A stretch of DNA of 64,000 nucleotides, from the NCBI GenBank assembly GCA_002695005.1, contig NZNT01000020.1, forward strand, positions 62,001 to 126,000, written 5' to 3'. This document shows positions 25,941-33,880 of the stretch, piece after piece. Below the pieces are notes generated by a model, which worked only from the letters and a program-made list of their open reading frames with translations, did not search any database and was not told the DNA's origin. Numbering within the stretch: the first letter of the stretch is position 1; the number at the start of each line of letters is the position of its first letter. Source of the DNA: Maritimibacter sp. (lineage in GTDB: Bacteria; Pseudomonadota; Alphaproteobacteria; Rhodobacterales; Rhodobacteraceae). The translations under genes were made by a program, and so were the position numbers.

Positions 25941-28051
25941 ATCTGCACCATGCCGACGAGCGACGGGCGCGCGTCGGTTCCGATCTCGTCGAAGGAAAAT
26001 ACGGGTGTGGCCAGACCCTTTGCGGTCAGGACTGTGCGCAGGAACCGCCGCCGCCGGGCCGACGTGACGACCGCCGGGTAAATGCCGCGCTCGCCCGCCT
26101 GCGCGATGCGTTCGGCCAGCCCGGAGGCGAGTTTGTTGAACAGGTCGGGCGGCAGGGCCAAGTCGCTGCCGCGGTCGCCGTCCATCTGGTAGGTCAGGAA
26201 CGACTCTTCCCATTCCGGCGCCAGTTGGACGAGCGGCAGGGTCCCGTCTTCGCGCTTGACGTCCGCGACCAGCTGAAACCCGAGCCGTTGGCGCACATGC
26301 TCGCAGATCGCTTCGGGCGTCGGGAGGGCGGTGCGGCCTTCGGCGGTCGCCTCGAGGATCAGGGGCAGATTGCGGATCGACACGCGTTCTTCCAGCAGAA
26401 GCCGCAGAACCGAGAGGAGAAGGTCGACCGGCACCTTGTCAGGGATCAGTTCATCGAGAAGCCGCTGGTTCGCCTCGGCCCGCACCGGGTCGGAGAGGTT
26501 GGTGAATTCAGCGAGGAGCAGGCGCAGGCCCTTGAGTGTCAGCAGACGCGCGAAGTTGCGTTTCATGACTTCCAGCAGGTGGGTGGCGAGCACTTCTGTC
26601 GGCGCGACGACCGTGGCGCCCTGCATCGCCGCGTCCTCCTGAGCATCGGTCGCGATCCAGCGCGCGGGGGCACCATAAACCGGTTCGTTCACCGTCTCGC
26701 CGGGCGGCATGTCGATCTCCTGGCCCGAGATAATGGCGAGTGCGCGACCGGGGAAAAGCACGTCCCGCGCCTGCTCGACGCCCTGGATCTGGATGACGTA
26801 ATTGCCCGTCGGCAGGCTTGGATCGTCGGTCAGCCGGATCTCGGGCAGGATCAGGCCATAGGTCGCGGCGACATGGTTGCGCATGTTCGCGATGCGCGCG
26901 TCGAGGCCCGTGGAGGGGTCGAGCACCATCGTGACGAGGTCCGAAGCGAATTCGACATGGATGTCGTCGAGGTCCAGCACGTCGCCGAGGGAATCCTTGC
27001 GCGGGGCAGGTTGCGCGGCCTCCTCGGCATCGTCAGCCGCCTGCTTTTCCGCGCGCAGGCGGATCGTGCCGCGCCAGGCGGCGAAGCCAAGGGCGACCGA
27101 ACCAGTGAGGAATGGAACGAAAGGCAGGCCCGGGACGAGTGCGAAGAGGCCAAGCAGCACCGCGACCGTACCAAGCGCGGCGGGGTAACGGCCGAGCTGG
27201 GCGAAGAAGGCGAGGTCGGTGGAACCGGATGCGCCACCGCGGGCGAGAAGCAGGGCCGACGCGATCGAGATGATGACCGCCGGAATCTGGCTTACAAGAC
27301 CGTCGCCGACCGTCAGGATCGCGTAGGTCTCGAAGGCGCGCCCCAGCTCCATGTCATGCAGCGCAACGCCGATGACCAGGCCCATCACGAGGTTGAGCAG
27401 CGTGATGAGCAGGCCCGCGATGGCGTCGCCCTTCACGAACTTGGACGCCCCGTCGAGCGACCCGAAGAAGGTCGTTTCCTGTTGCTCGAGCTCACGCCGC
27501 GCCTTGGCCTCCTCATGGCCGATGGCACCGGAGGAGACGTCGGCGTCGATCGCGAGTTGCTTGCCGGGCATCCCGTCAAGCGCGAACCGGGCGCCGACTT
27601 CGGCCATGCGCGCGGCGCCCTTGGTGATAACCATGAAGTTGACGATGAGCAGAACGCCGAACACCACGAGGCCGAGAAAGATGCTGCCGGACATCACGAA
27701 GCTTGCGAAGCCCTCGATGACATTTCCGGCGGCGCCGGTGCCGGTGTGGCCGTTGCCTATGATGAGCTTCGTGGACGACACGTTGAGCGAAAGGCGCAGC
27801 ATCAGCGACGCCAGCAGGACGGTCGGAAAGGCCGAGAAATCGAGCGGCCGTTCGATGAACAACGTGACGGTGAACATCAGGATCGCGAGTGAGAAGGACG
27901 CGGCGAGGCCGATGTCGAGCACCCAGGCCGGCATCGGAAGGATCATCATGACGATGACCGCCATAAGGGCCATCGCCAGCAGGATCGTCGGGTGGAAGAC
28001 CCGGAAGAGGACCGTTCGACCCGAAGGTCCGTTCGCGTCAACCAGCGCCAT
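25937..28051 (-). CDS. flhA: Flagellar export gate protein FlhA
   Basis: The major export-gate subunit. The 704-residue protein has about eight N-terminal membrane helices. The conserved FPTVLLASLMLRLSLNVSST and ITKGAARMAEVGARFALDG follow, and the latter belongs to the FHIPEP-type region. The cytoplasmic nonamer-ring domain occupies about 350-704. Its start overlaps the end of the sltF-like gene by 14 nt. It is followed by fliR with a 4 nt overlap. Confidence 0.97.
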   Translation of the reverse strand: MALVDANGPSGRTVLFRVFHPTILLAMALMAVIVMMILPMPAWVLDIGLAASFSLAILMFTVTLFIERPLDFSAFPTVLLASLMLRLSLNVSSTKLIIGNGHTGTGAAGNVIEGFASFVMSGSIFLGLVVFGVLLIVNFMVITKGAARMAEVGARFALDGMPGKQLAIDADVSSGAIGHEEAKARRELEQQETTFFGSLDGASKFVKGDAIAGLLITLLNLVMGLVIGVALHDMELGRAFETYAILTVGDGLVSQIPAVIISIASALLLARGGASGSTDLAFFAQLGRYPAALGTVAVLLGLFALVPGLPFVPFLTGSVALGFAAWRGTIRLRAEKQAADDAEEAAQPAPRKDSLGDVLDLDDIHVEFASDLVTMVLDPSTGLDARIANMRNHVAATYGLILPEIRLTDDPSLPTGNYVIQIQGVEQARDVLFPGRALAIISGQEIDMPPGETVNEPVYGAPARWIATDAQEDAAMQGATVVAPTEVLATHLLEVMKRNFARLLTLKGLRLLLAEFTNLSDPVRAEANQRLLDELIPDKVPVDLLLSVLRLLLEERVSIRNLPLILEATAEGRTALPTPEAICEHVRQRLGFQLVADVKREDGTLPLVQLAPEWEESFLTYQMDGDRGSDLALPPDLFNKLASGLAERIAQAGERGIYPAVVTSARRRRFLRTVLTAKGLATPVFSFDEIGTDARPSLVGMVQM

Positions 28052-28808
28052 TGAAGTCGATCAACCTTGTTGTCGAGGAGGGCCCGAGCGGCACGAGCGA
28101 CCCGGTCGAACGGGCGCCCGCCCCGGCCTTTAGCAGTGGGAACGTGTTCACGCGGGTGGCGGACTGCGCCGGAGGCGGAACCGGCGACGATGCTGCCCGG
28201 ATCGGGGAAACCGGTTCGGGCAATGGGCTGTCGACCACGTTCGCGAAATGCTCGGCGAAGATGGCCTTGTAGCGGTCCGCGTGTTCTTTGGTGCGTGAAT
28301 GGTACGCGCCTGCAGCTTCGGTCCAGTCGCCCTTCTCGTCATACAGACGCGTGAGGAAATCGGCCGCGTAACGTCCACCCGCAACAGGATCGAACATCTC
28401 TTCGAGCGAGGAGAAGGCCTGATGGTGCCATTTGTAATTGAGCTGGAAGCAGCCGACATCGAAGCTGCGCGCGCCGCGTTTGTAATGTTCGTAGGCATAC
28501 GCGCGTGCATCGTCAGCCGTTTCGAACCAGACCCCTTTGCCTTCCATGTTTACTGTCCAGGGCCAAGGCTGCGTGGTGCCATTCCGGCTGCGCCCTGTCT
28601 CGGTCAGGGTTATCGCCCTCAGGACGGCGACCGGTACGCCACTTTCCCGCGCGACGAGGGCGGCCGCCTGATTGCAGATTGCAGACGCATCGCCACCGGC
28701 ACGGGTTGGGAGCGCTGCAAAACACAGTGCAATGACGGAAGCGACGGCGAGGCGCGCCAAGAACCACGCGCCGTTTCGTGTGCCAGAGGCCCGGGGGGCT
28801 CGTCTCAT
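28038..28808 (-). CDS. sltF: Flagellar lytic transglycosylase (SltF-like)
   Basis: A 256-residue secreted transglycosylase. After a signal peptide ending near TRAGG it has an SLT-type domain, with the likely catalytic glutamate E70 in LTETGR. The later DVGCFQLNYKWH and GGRYAADFLTRLY segments are typical of the fold. The C-terminus is Pro- and Ser-rich. In Rhodobacter sphaeroides SltF opens the peptidoglycan for the rod and interacts with FlgJ; here FlgJ also lacks its own muramidase. The ATG at 28808 has GGAGG 5 nt upstream. The gene overlaps flhA. Confidence 0.85.
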   Translation of the reverse strand: MRRAPRASGTRNGAWFLARLAVASVIALCFAALPTRAGGDASAICNQAAALVARESGVPVAVLRAITLTETGRSRNGTTQPWPWTVNMEGKGVWFETADDARAYAYEHYKRGARSFDVGCFQLNYKWHHQAFSSLEEMFDPVAGGRYAADFLTRLYDEKGDWTEAAGAYHSRTKEHADRYKAIFAEHFANVVDSPLPEPVSPIRAASSPVPPPAQSATRVNTFPLLKAGAGARSTGSLVPLGPSSTTRLIDFNGAG

Positions 28809-28890
28809 ATCGTCCTCCGCGGCAGTTCTTGCCGGTCGGCGTCGGTATAAGCGCTGTGCGTTTACAAAACGTAATGGCTGGGCGATTCGG

Positions 28891-31251
28891 TTATTCTGGC
28901 TGAACGTCGTCGGTTGCCCCATCCGGGTTCCCGTCTATTCCGACCAAAAGCGCATCGATCGTCGCGCGTGCAGTCCGGCTCGCCGCGATCAAGGCTTCGT
29001 TTCGCGCCAAGGGCGGGTCGGTCCGGTCGGCAAGGGGCGTATCAATGTCCTGCATGAGCGCACCCGCGGCGCCGAACGGCGTGCCCTCAGCCAGCGCAAG
29101 CTGTTCCCAATCGCCGGCACGCCAAGCCTCGCGCAAGGCCTCCCCCTCCTCGCCGAGTTCGGCGTAGGTCTGACTGGCGCCAGCGTGGTCTTGGGCCATC
29201 GACATTGCGGCAGCACGCAGTTCCAGGGCGGGCTTGTTGTCGAGGCCCGCAAGGTAACCGACAGCGACTCGCGGTTTGGACTGGGCCAGCGCAATGCGGG
29301 CATAGATCAGGCGGTCTTCAGGTTGCGGAACCGCCGTGCTCCCGCCAAGGACTGCCCGTGCCTGGGCGGGGAACCCGAGGTCGAGGAAGCGGAGAGAGAC
29401 GTCACGCCGCAACTCCGGTGGCAACGTTGTCGCTTCGCCGATCCGCGAAACGCTGCGTGTCAGGAATTCCTCGTCGGACGGGTCCATGACCAGCAAAGCG
29501 AAAACCTCGCGGCTGAGATCGATGGCCACCTTGCCGTCGGCGGTGCCATCGGCGCGGGCACCGTCAAGTCTTTCGAAAGCCTCGCGATATCGGGCTGCCG
29601 AGGCGAGGGCACGAATTTCGGCCCGCGCGAGCGCCGCGCCAGTTTCGGTTCCCCTGTGCTCGAATCCGACGCTTTCGACCAGCGCGATCAGATCGTCCGG
29701 AACCGGGTCGCCGTGTGCTAGGGCCGCCTCGACGCGTTCGATGAGGGCCGCCGGCAAAAGGTCGTCGGCTGATGCTAGCAGGTCGTCGAGTTTGCGCTGG
29801 GCGGCATCCGGCCGGCCGTCCGAAAGCTCCCGTCGCGCTTCCAAGAGGCCGAGGTCCGCGCTCGGCGTTTCGAAGACCCGCGCGGTGGCGGATTGGAGCG
29901 TGTCGGCCGTTACCGTATCGCCTATGGCGAGGAACTTGGCGGCAAGACCCGGTCCGATGTGACGCCGAAGGTGCGGTGGAAGGGCGAGAAACGTGCGTCG
30001 GATCGCTTCGCCATTGATGGTCTGGTACCGGTAGAGTTGCGGTTGCGCGGCTGCGGCCCAGAGCGCCACGGGCCCGTCGCAGGCCATCTGTGGGATGACG
30101 GAGAGCGCCGAACTTGCCTGACCGTCATCCATGATTTCGGCCAACATGGCCAGAATGTCCGGCCGTTCGATATCCGGGCGATATCGCGACAGAACGACAA
30201 TGGCTTCGGCGCCGAATGTGATGAAGACATAATGGCGGACGAGCGCCGTGACGCCCGCGCCATCCGCCTCATCGAATTCACCGACGATTTCAGATCGGAC
30301 GCGCCCGATCTGCGCGCCGTTCGTCAACGGAGCGCCCCAGTCGGAAACCTCGAAATACTTTGCCGGATAACAGGAGTCCCCCTCGTCTGTTCGCGTGAGG
30401 CCCGCGTCACGGGTCGCGTCGTCCACGCTGGTCGTGATGCTGACATGGCCATCGTCGCGGACCGGGGGCTTGGGTGGCAGAGGCTCGGCCGGCGCCGGGT
30501 CTTCCATCGGGCGCTCCACGGGTGGCGGTTCGGGCACGTCAGCGTCCAGCAGACCTTGCGACGCGGCACGCGCGATCTGGTCCAGCAGCGCAGCCTCCGT
30601 TTCCTCAGCGCGTCGCGAGTCCCGGGCTGATCCCGCTGGCTGCGGGAGTGGGGGAAGGGTCGCCATCGGTGCGGACGGACTTGGCGTTGCCGGCTGTGGG
30701 TCCGGACTGTTCGGAGTATTGGCGTCCGACACAATTCGGCGGCGATCAGGCAGGATCGGAAGCGTAAGCCTTGGGCTTCTTGTTGCTTCAGTCTCTGGTA
30801 GGGTTGCCTGGTTCACAGGGTCCAGAGCTGCGTTGTCGGGCGAAAGGGGCGCGTTCCGTTCCTCCAGGGGTTCGTTGAACGCGGCAAATTCAACGGGGGC
30901 GGCACCATCGCGGATATCGAGCGCTGTGTACCCGCCGCCCGCATCGAATGGCGCCGCGTGACAAAGGCAGCTGAAGGCCACGAACAATCGGCCTTGGCCG
31001 CGGTCGACGAGGTCCGTCACGCGTGTGCGCGGCATGAGATCGAAGGCGCGCGTCAAATTGTACGCGCGCGGGGCGTCCAGAAGGCGGAACTCGATACCGC
31101 CATCGACGCGTCCGACTTCCCACCCGGCATCTGCGCCGATCCGGAGCACCAGGCGGGAGAACGTCGGGTGCTCTCCTGACGTAACGTCGACCTCTTGGGC
31201 GCGTAAGGCCATCGGAGCGAAGGCCAGAACCAGGAAAAGAAGGCACCTCAT
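28891..31251 (-). CDS. Large periplasmic protein, possible MotC counterpart
   Basis: I do not recognise a named family. The 786-residue protein has a signal peptide (1-19) and a beta-rich domain (about 22-128) with an AMIN-like stretch FSRLVLRIGADAGWEV. The FSCLC pair of cysteines follows, then a proline-rich linker (about 135-265). From about 290 it has helical repeats with LPPHLRRHIGPGLAAKFLAI and many Ala/Leu helices. It overlaps motA by 4 nt, and a MotE-like gene lies upstream. In Sinorhizobium MotE is the chaperone of the periplasmic motor protein MotC, so a motor role is a reasonable inference. Confidence 0.7.
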   Translation of the reverse strand: MRCLLFLVLAFAPMALRAQEVDVTSGEHPTFSRLVLRIGADAGWEVGRVDGGIEFRLLDAPRAYNLTRAFDLMPRTRVTDLVDRGQGRLFVAFSCLCHAAPFDAGGGYTALDIRDGAAPVEFAAFNEPLEERNAPLSPDNAALDPVNQATLPETEATRSPRLTLPILPDRRRIVSDANTPNSPDPQPATPSPSAPMATLPPLPQPAGSARDSRRAEETEAALLDQIARAASQGLLDADVPEPPPVERPMEDPAPAEPLPPKPPVRDDGHVSITTSVDDATRDAGLTRTDEGDSCYPAKYFEVSDWGAPLTNGAQIGRVRSEIVGEFDEADGAGVTALVRHYVFITFGAEAIVVLSRYRPDIERPDILAMLAEIMDDGQASSALSVIPQMACDGPVALWAAAAQPQLYRYQTINGEAIRRTFLALPPHLRRHIGPGLAAKFLAIGDTVTADTLQSATARVFETPSADLGLLEARRELSDGRPDAAQRKLDDLLASADDLLPAALIERVEAALAHGDPVPDDLIALVESVGFEHRGTETGAALARAEIRALASAARYREAFERLDGARADGTADGKVAIDLSREVFALLVMDPSDEEFLTRSVSRIGEATTLPPELRRDVSLRFLDLGFPAQARAVLGGSTAVPQPEDRLIYARIALAQSKPRVAVGYLAGLDNKPALELRAAAMSMAQDHAGASQTYAELGEEGEALREAWRAGDWEQLALAEGTPFGAAGALMQDIDTPLADRTDPPLARNEALIAASRTARATIDALLVGIDGNPDGATDDVQPE

Positions 31252-32114
31252 GCGGCGTTCTTGACCTCCTTCAAAGCCTCTTCCAGATCCGCGAAGCTCG
31301 GCCTGATGTGACTTGGCGTATTCTGTCGACCGACCTCAATGCAGATATTTGTCGAGTGATTGTGGAGATTGGCCACCAACACTTCCCGGATGAGCTGGTA
31401 GAAGTGAGCGTCCTCCTCGACGACGGTTTTCACCTTCGCGGCAAAGGGCCCGACGAGGCCATAGGCCAGAAACACGCCAAGGAACGTTCCGACCAGAGCG
31501 CCGCCGATGAGCTTGCCGAGGATTTCGGGTGGCTGGTCGATGGACCCCATCGTCTTGATCACACCGAGCACGGCGGCGACGATCCCCAATGCCGGGAGGC
31601 CGTCTGCGACCGTCTGGAGCGCGTGGCTGGAATGCTGCGCGTGGTGGAGGTTCGCCTCCATCCGTTTTTCGAGGACCTCCTCCACTTGGTGCGGATCGTC
31701 ATAGTTCATGGAGGCCGATCGCAATGTGTCACAGATCAGGTCGATTGCCTCCTGGTCCGCCAGAATCGCGGGGTACTTGGAGAAAATCGCACTGTCTGCC
31801 GGCGCCTCGATATGCTCTTCGAGCGCGACCGCGTTCTGCCGCGCCTGTCGGATCAACTCGAACAGCAGACATAACAGGTCCTTGTAGTCCTGCGGTTTCC
31901 ATTTCGGGCCCTTGAAGACCTTGCCGACATCTTTGATCGTGTGCTTGATCGCGGCCATATCGTTGGAAATCACGAAGGCGCCGGCGGCTGCGCCGCCTAT
32001 CATGGTAAATTCGAACGGCAGGGATTTCAGGATGATGCCCATCTTCCCGCCGGCGGCGAGGTAGCCGCCAAACACCATCACGAAGATCATGCCGATACCG
32101 ACGAAACCGATCAT
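31248..32114 (-). CDS. motA: Flagellar motor stator protein MotA
   Basis: The proton-channel subunit that pushes on the rotor. The 288-residue protein has four membrane segments: the first starts FVGIGMIFVMVFGGYLAAGG, and the last pair surrounds ADGLPALGIVAAVLGVIKTM and KLIGGALVGTFLGVFLAYG. The cytoplasmic loop between helices 2 and 3 has the usual charged residues. motB is not adjacent; it lies at 42363-43208 at the other end of the block. Confidence 0.96.
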   Translation of the reverse strand: MIGFVGIGMIFVMVFGGYLAAGGKMGIILKSLPFEFTMIGGAAAGAFVISNDMAAIKHTIKDVGKVFKGPKWKPQDYKDLLCLLFELIRQARQNAVALEEHIEAPADSAIFSKYPAILADQEAIDLICDTLRSASMNYDDPHQVEEVLEKRMEANLHHAQHSSHALQTVADGLPALGIVAAVLGVIKTMGSIDQPPEILGKLIGGALVGTFLGVFLAYGLVGPFAAKVKTVVEEDAHFYQLIREVLVANLHNHSTNICIEVGRQNTPSHIRPSFADLEEALKEVKNAA

Positions 32115-32193
32115 GTCCGAAAGCTCCCAGATTAGCGGCTCAGTTTGGAACGGTATTGCAGACCGAGGTTAAGACTTCGCCAGCAACGCCAAT

Positions 32194-32796
32194 CTATTGC
32201 GTCGGCGCGGTGGCATTCCGGCCGGCGAGAAGCACGGATATCGCATACGCAGTTTCCGGTTCGAGGCCCGCCATGATCCGTGCTGCGGCATCCGTACGCA
32301 TCCGTGACAGGAAGCCTGCCGCAAACTCCGGATCCATTGCGGCGAAGACCTGGGCCGCCTGCTTCGGCTTCATGTTTTCGTAGACTGACGTAAGCTGACT
32401 GAGGTCGTCCTCGGCAGCCTCGGCAGACAAGGCGATCATGCGTTCCAACTCGGCTTCGGCACCTTCGAGGGCGTCCAGGTTCTTGCGCACCTGCGCTTCC
32501 GCGACTGCGATCGCCTGCGACCGGTCCGCGAGGGCCGCTTCGCGAGCCGCCAGCGTCTCTTCGCGTTCGCGCAGAAGCTCCAGAACGGCAGCGACGTCCG
32601 TGTCTGTGGAGCATGACACCGCGCTGTCGATTCCCGCTTCGGCAAGTTCATTGGCGATGGCAAGTCCCGGCCCGGCGCCAAGTCGAAGCGCCGCTGACGC
32701 CACGAGGCTCAGGGCGATCAACCATAGAACCCCGCGCCCGCCCCGTCGACGTGTGCGTTTTTTGGCTTTCGCTTGTGCCGCTCTTCGTTTCGTCAT
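32194..32796 (-). CDS. motE: MotE-like protein (MgtE-N-like domain)
   Basis: A 200-residue protein with an N-terminal basic stretch, one membrane segment or signal anchor (about 21-43), and a long coiled coil (about 65-115). The C-terminal MgtE N-domain-like region carries YENMKPKQAAQVFAAMDPEF and FLSRMRTDAAARIMAGLEPE. This matches the MotE family. In Sinorhizobium meliloti MotE is a chaperone for periplasmic MotC. Here the next genes are motA and a large periplasmic protein. The start overlaps the upstream gene by 4 nt. Confidence 0.8.
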   Translation of the reverse strand: MTKRRAAQAKAKKRTRRRGGRGVLWLIALSLVASAALRLGAGPGLAIANELAEAGIDSAVSCSTDTDVAAVLELLREREETLAAREAALADRSQAIAVAEAQVRKNLDALEGAEAELERMIALSAEAAEDDLSQLTSVYENMKPKQAAQVFAAMDPEFAAGFLSRMRTDAAARIMAGLEPETAYAISVLLAGRNATAPTQ

Positions 32797-33254
32797 GCCG
32801 CGCCCTCCGTCACGGTGCCTCGTTTACTGGAAAAGAGGGGAGCGTCTTCGTCGCCTGGTGTCTTGGCCGCATCGGTGCGGCCCTGGGCCTCCTGCATCCA
32901 ATCGGAGTCCTGTCCGCGCTCTCGCCTGTCGGGTGGCGCATCCGGAAGGTCGTGCAGCGATGCCATCATGAGCTCCAGTTTGCGCGCGCTGTCTTCGGCC
33001 CGCTCGGTCAGGGTGGTCAGCGTCGCGGAGCTATGCGCGGCGGCCTTGCGCGCCTGATCGAGCGTCTTGGTCATGTCATCGACCTGCGCGGACAGGACTG
33101 CGACCGCCCCGCCGACGCCGTTCTCGAGATTGTTAAAACGCTTGAGCCGGCGCGCGAGAACGATGCAGTAAAGCGCCGCACCGATGGCCCCGGCAGCGAG
33201 GAGTACGTCGGCCGCGAGCCCGGCCAGCAGGGTCCAGTCGATGTGAAACGGCAT
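32793..33254 (-). CDS. DUF6468-like membrane-anchored flagellar protein
   Basis: A 153-residue protein with one N-terminal membrane helix (about 10-30) and the motif ARRLKRFNNLENGVGGAVAV. A coiled coil then runs to about residue 105, before a charged tail. The pattern resembles DUF6468 proteins near fliL and motA in alphaproteobacterial flagellar loci. No function is known. It lies 17 nt downstream of fliL and overlaps the motE-like gene, which fits a fliL, DUF6468, motE unit. Confidence 0.65.
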   Translation of the reverse strand: MPFHIDWTLLAGLAADVLLAAGAIGAALYCIVLARRLKRFNNLENGVGGAVAVLSAQVDDMTKTLDQARKAAAHSSATLTTLTERAEDSARKLELMMASLHDLPDAPPDRRERGQDSDWMQEAQGRTDAAKTPGDEDAPLFSSKRGTVTEGAA

Positions 33255-33271
33255 GTCCGGTCCTTTCCGTG

Positions 33272-33772
33272 TCAGTTCAGCACGAATTCCATGACGAGCA
33301 GGTCGCGCACGCGCCCCTCGCCGGTGACGAGCTGGACCCGCCTGAGCATTTGTGCGCGCAGGCTGACGAGCGCCGCCGGGTTCTCGAGATCCGTGACCGA
33401 GACCGCACGCAGATAGGAATTCAGGATATCCATCACCCGCGGGATCAACGTCGTGACGTCGTCGAGATACTTCGGGTCAACCTCAAGCTGGGCCTGAAAA
33501 CGCAGATGGCGGTTCTCGGCCATACGCCCGAGCGAAATGACGAGCGGGTCCAGCGGCACGAAGGCGACCGGGGCAAGGTCGGGCACCGGCGCGTTCGCCT
33601 CGGTGTCCGCTTCGGCGTGATCTTCACCGAGCAGTAGTCCGGAGTAGACGGCGAAGAACCCGCCGCCCCCGAGGAAAAGGGCGAGCACCACGCCGATGAT
33701 CAGGCCCTTCTTGCCTGTCTTCTTCGGCGCACCGTCGCCCCCGTTTTCCGTCTTGTCGTCTTCGTCCGCCAT
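33272..33772 (-). CDS. fliL: Flagellar basal body-associated protein FliL
   Basis: The typical FliL of the cluster. The 166-residue protein has a lysine-rich cytoplasmic tip (KKTGKKG), one membrane helix (about 24-46), an acidic linker, and the periplasmic domain with FVPLDPLVISLGRM and the final VTGEGRVRDLLVMEFVLN. FliL supports stator function. I start at the ATG at 33772; the longer frame to 33901 crosses the divergent promoter region. It shares the 108 bp gap with fliF, where a CtrA-like box lies 44 nt upstream of this start. Confidence 0.88.
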   Translation of the reverse strand: MADEDDKTENGGDGAPKKTGKKGLIIGVVLALFLGGGGFFAVYSGLLLGEDHAEADTEANAPVPDLAPVAFVPLDPLVISLGRMAENRHLRFQAQLEVDPKYLDDVTTLIPRVMDILNSYLRAVSVTDLENPAALVSLRAQMLRRVQLVTGEGRVRDLLVMEFVLN

Positions 33773-33816
33773 GTGTCCCGGCCCGTGAATTCGAATCGTG
33801 TATAGACCGGGAGGGG

Positions 33817-33831
33817 CTAACCGATTGTTAA
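33817..33831. promoter_or_regulatory. CtrA-like box between fliL and fliF
   Basis: GCTAA-N7-TTAA on the plus strand, 49 nt upstream of the fliF start. One base differs from TTAA-N7-TTAA. Orientation and spacing relative to fliF equal those of the boxes ahead of flgE and motB relative to their genes. Confidence 0.55.
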
Positions 33832-33880
33832 GCGCAATCGTCCAAGATGGTCGGCGAACGGGGGCAGAAGTGCCCGTGGA

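Noticed and set aside
25835-27892. 685-codon open frame antisense to flhA
   Set aside because: flhA is certain. The antisense translation is rich in Arg, Gly, Asp and His with no membrane or domain pattern, as expected from a codon-bias shadow.
28861-28875. TTTA-N7-TAAT about 52 nt upstream of the sltF-like gene
   Set aside because: The distance fits the CtrA-box pattern but the second half-site does not. Left out of the box set.
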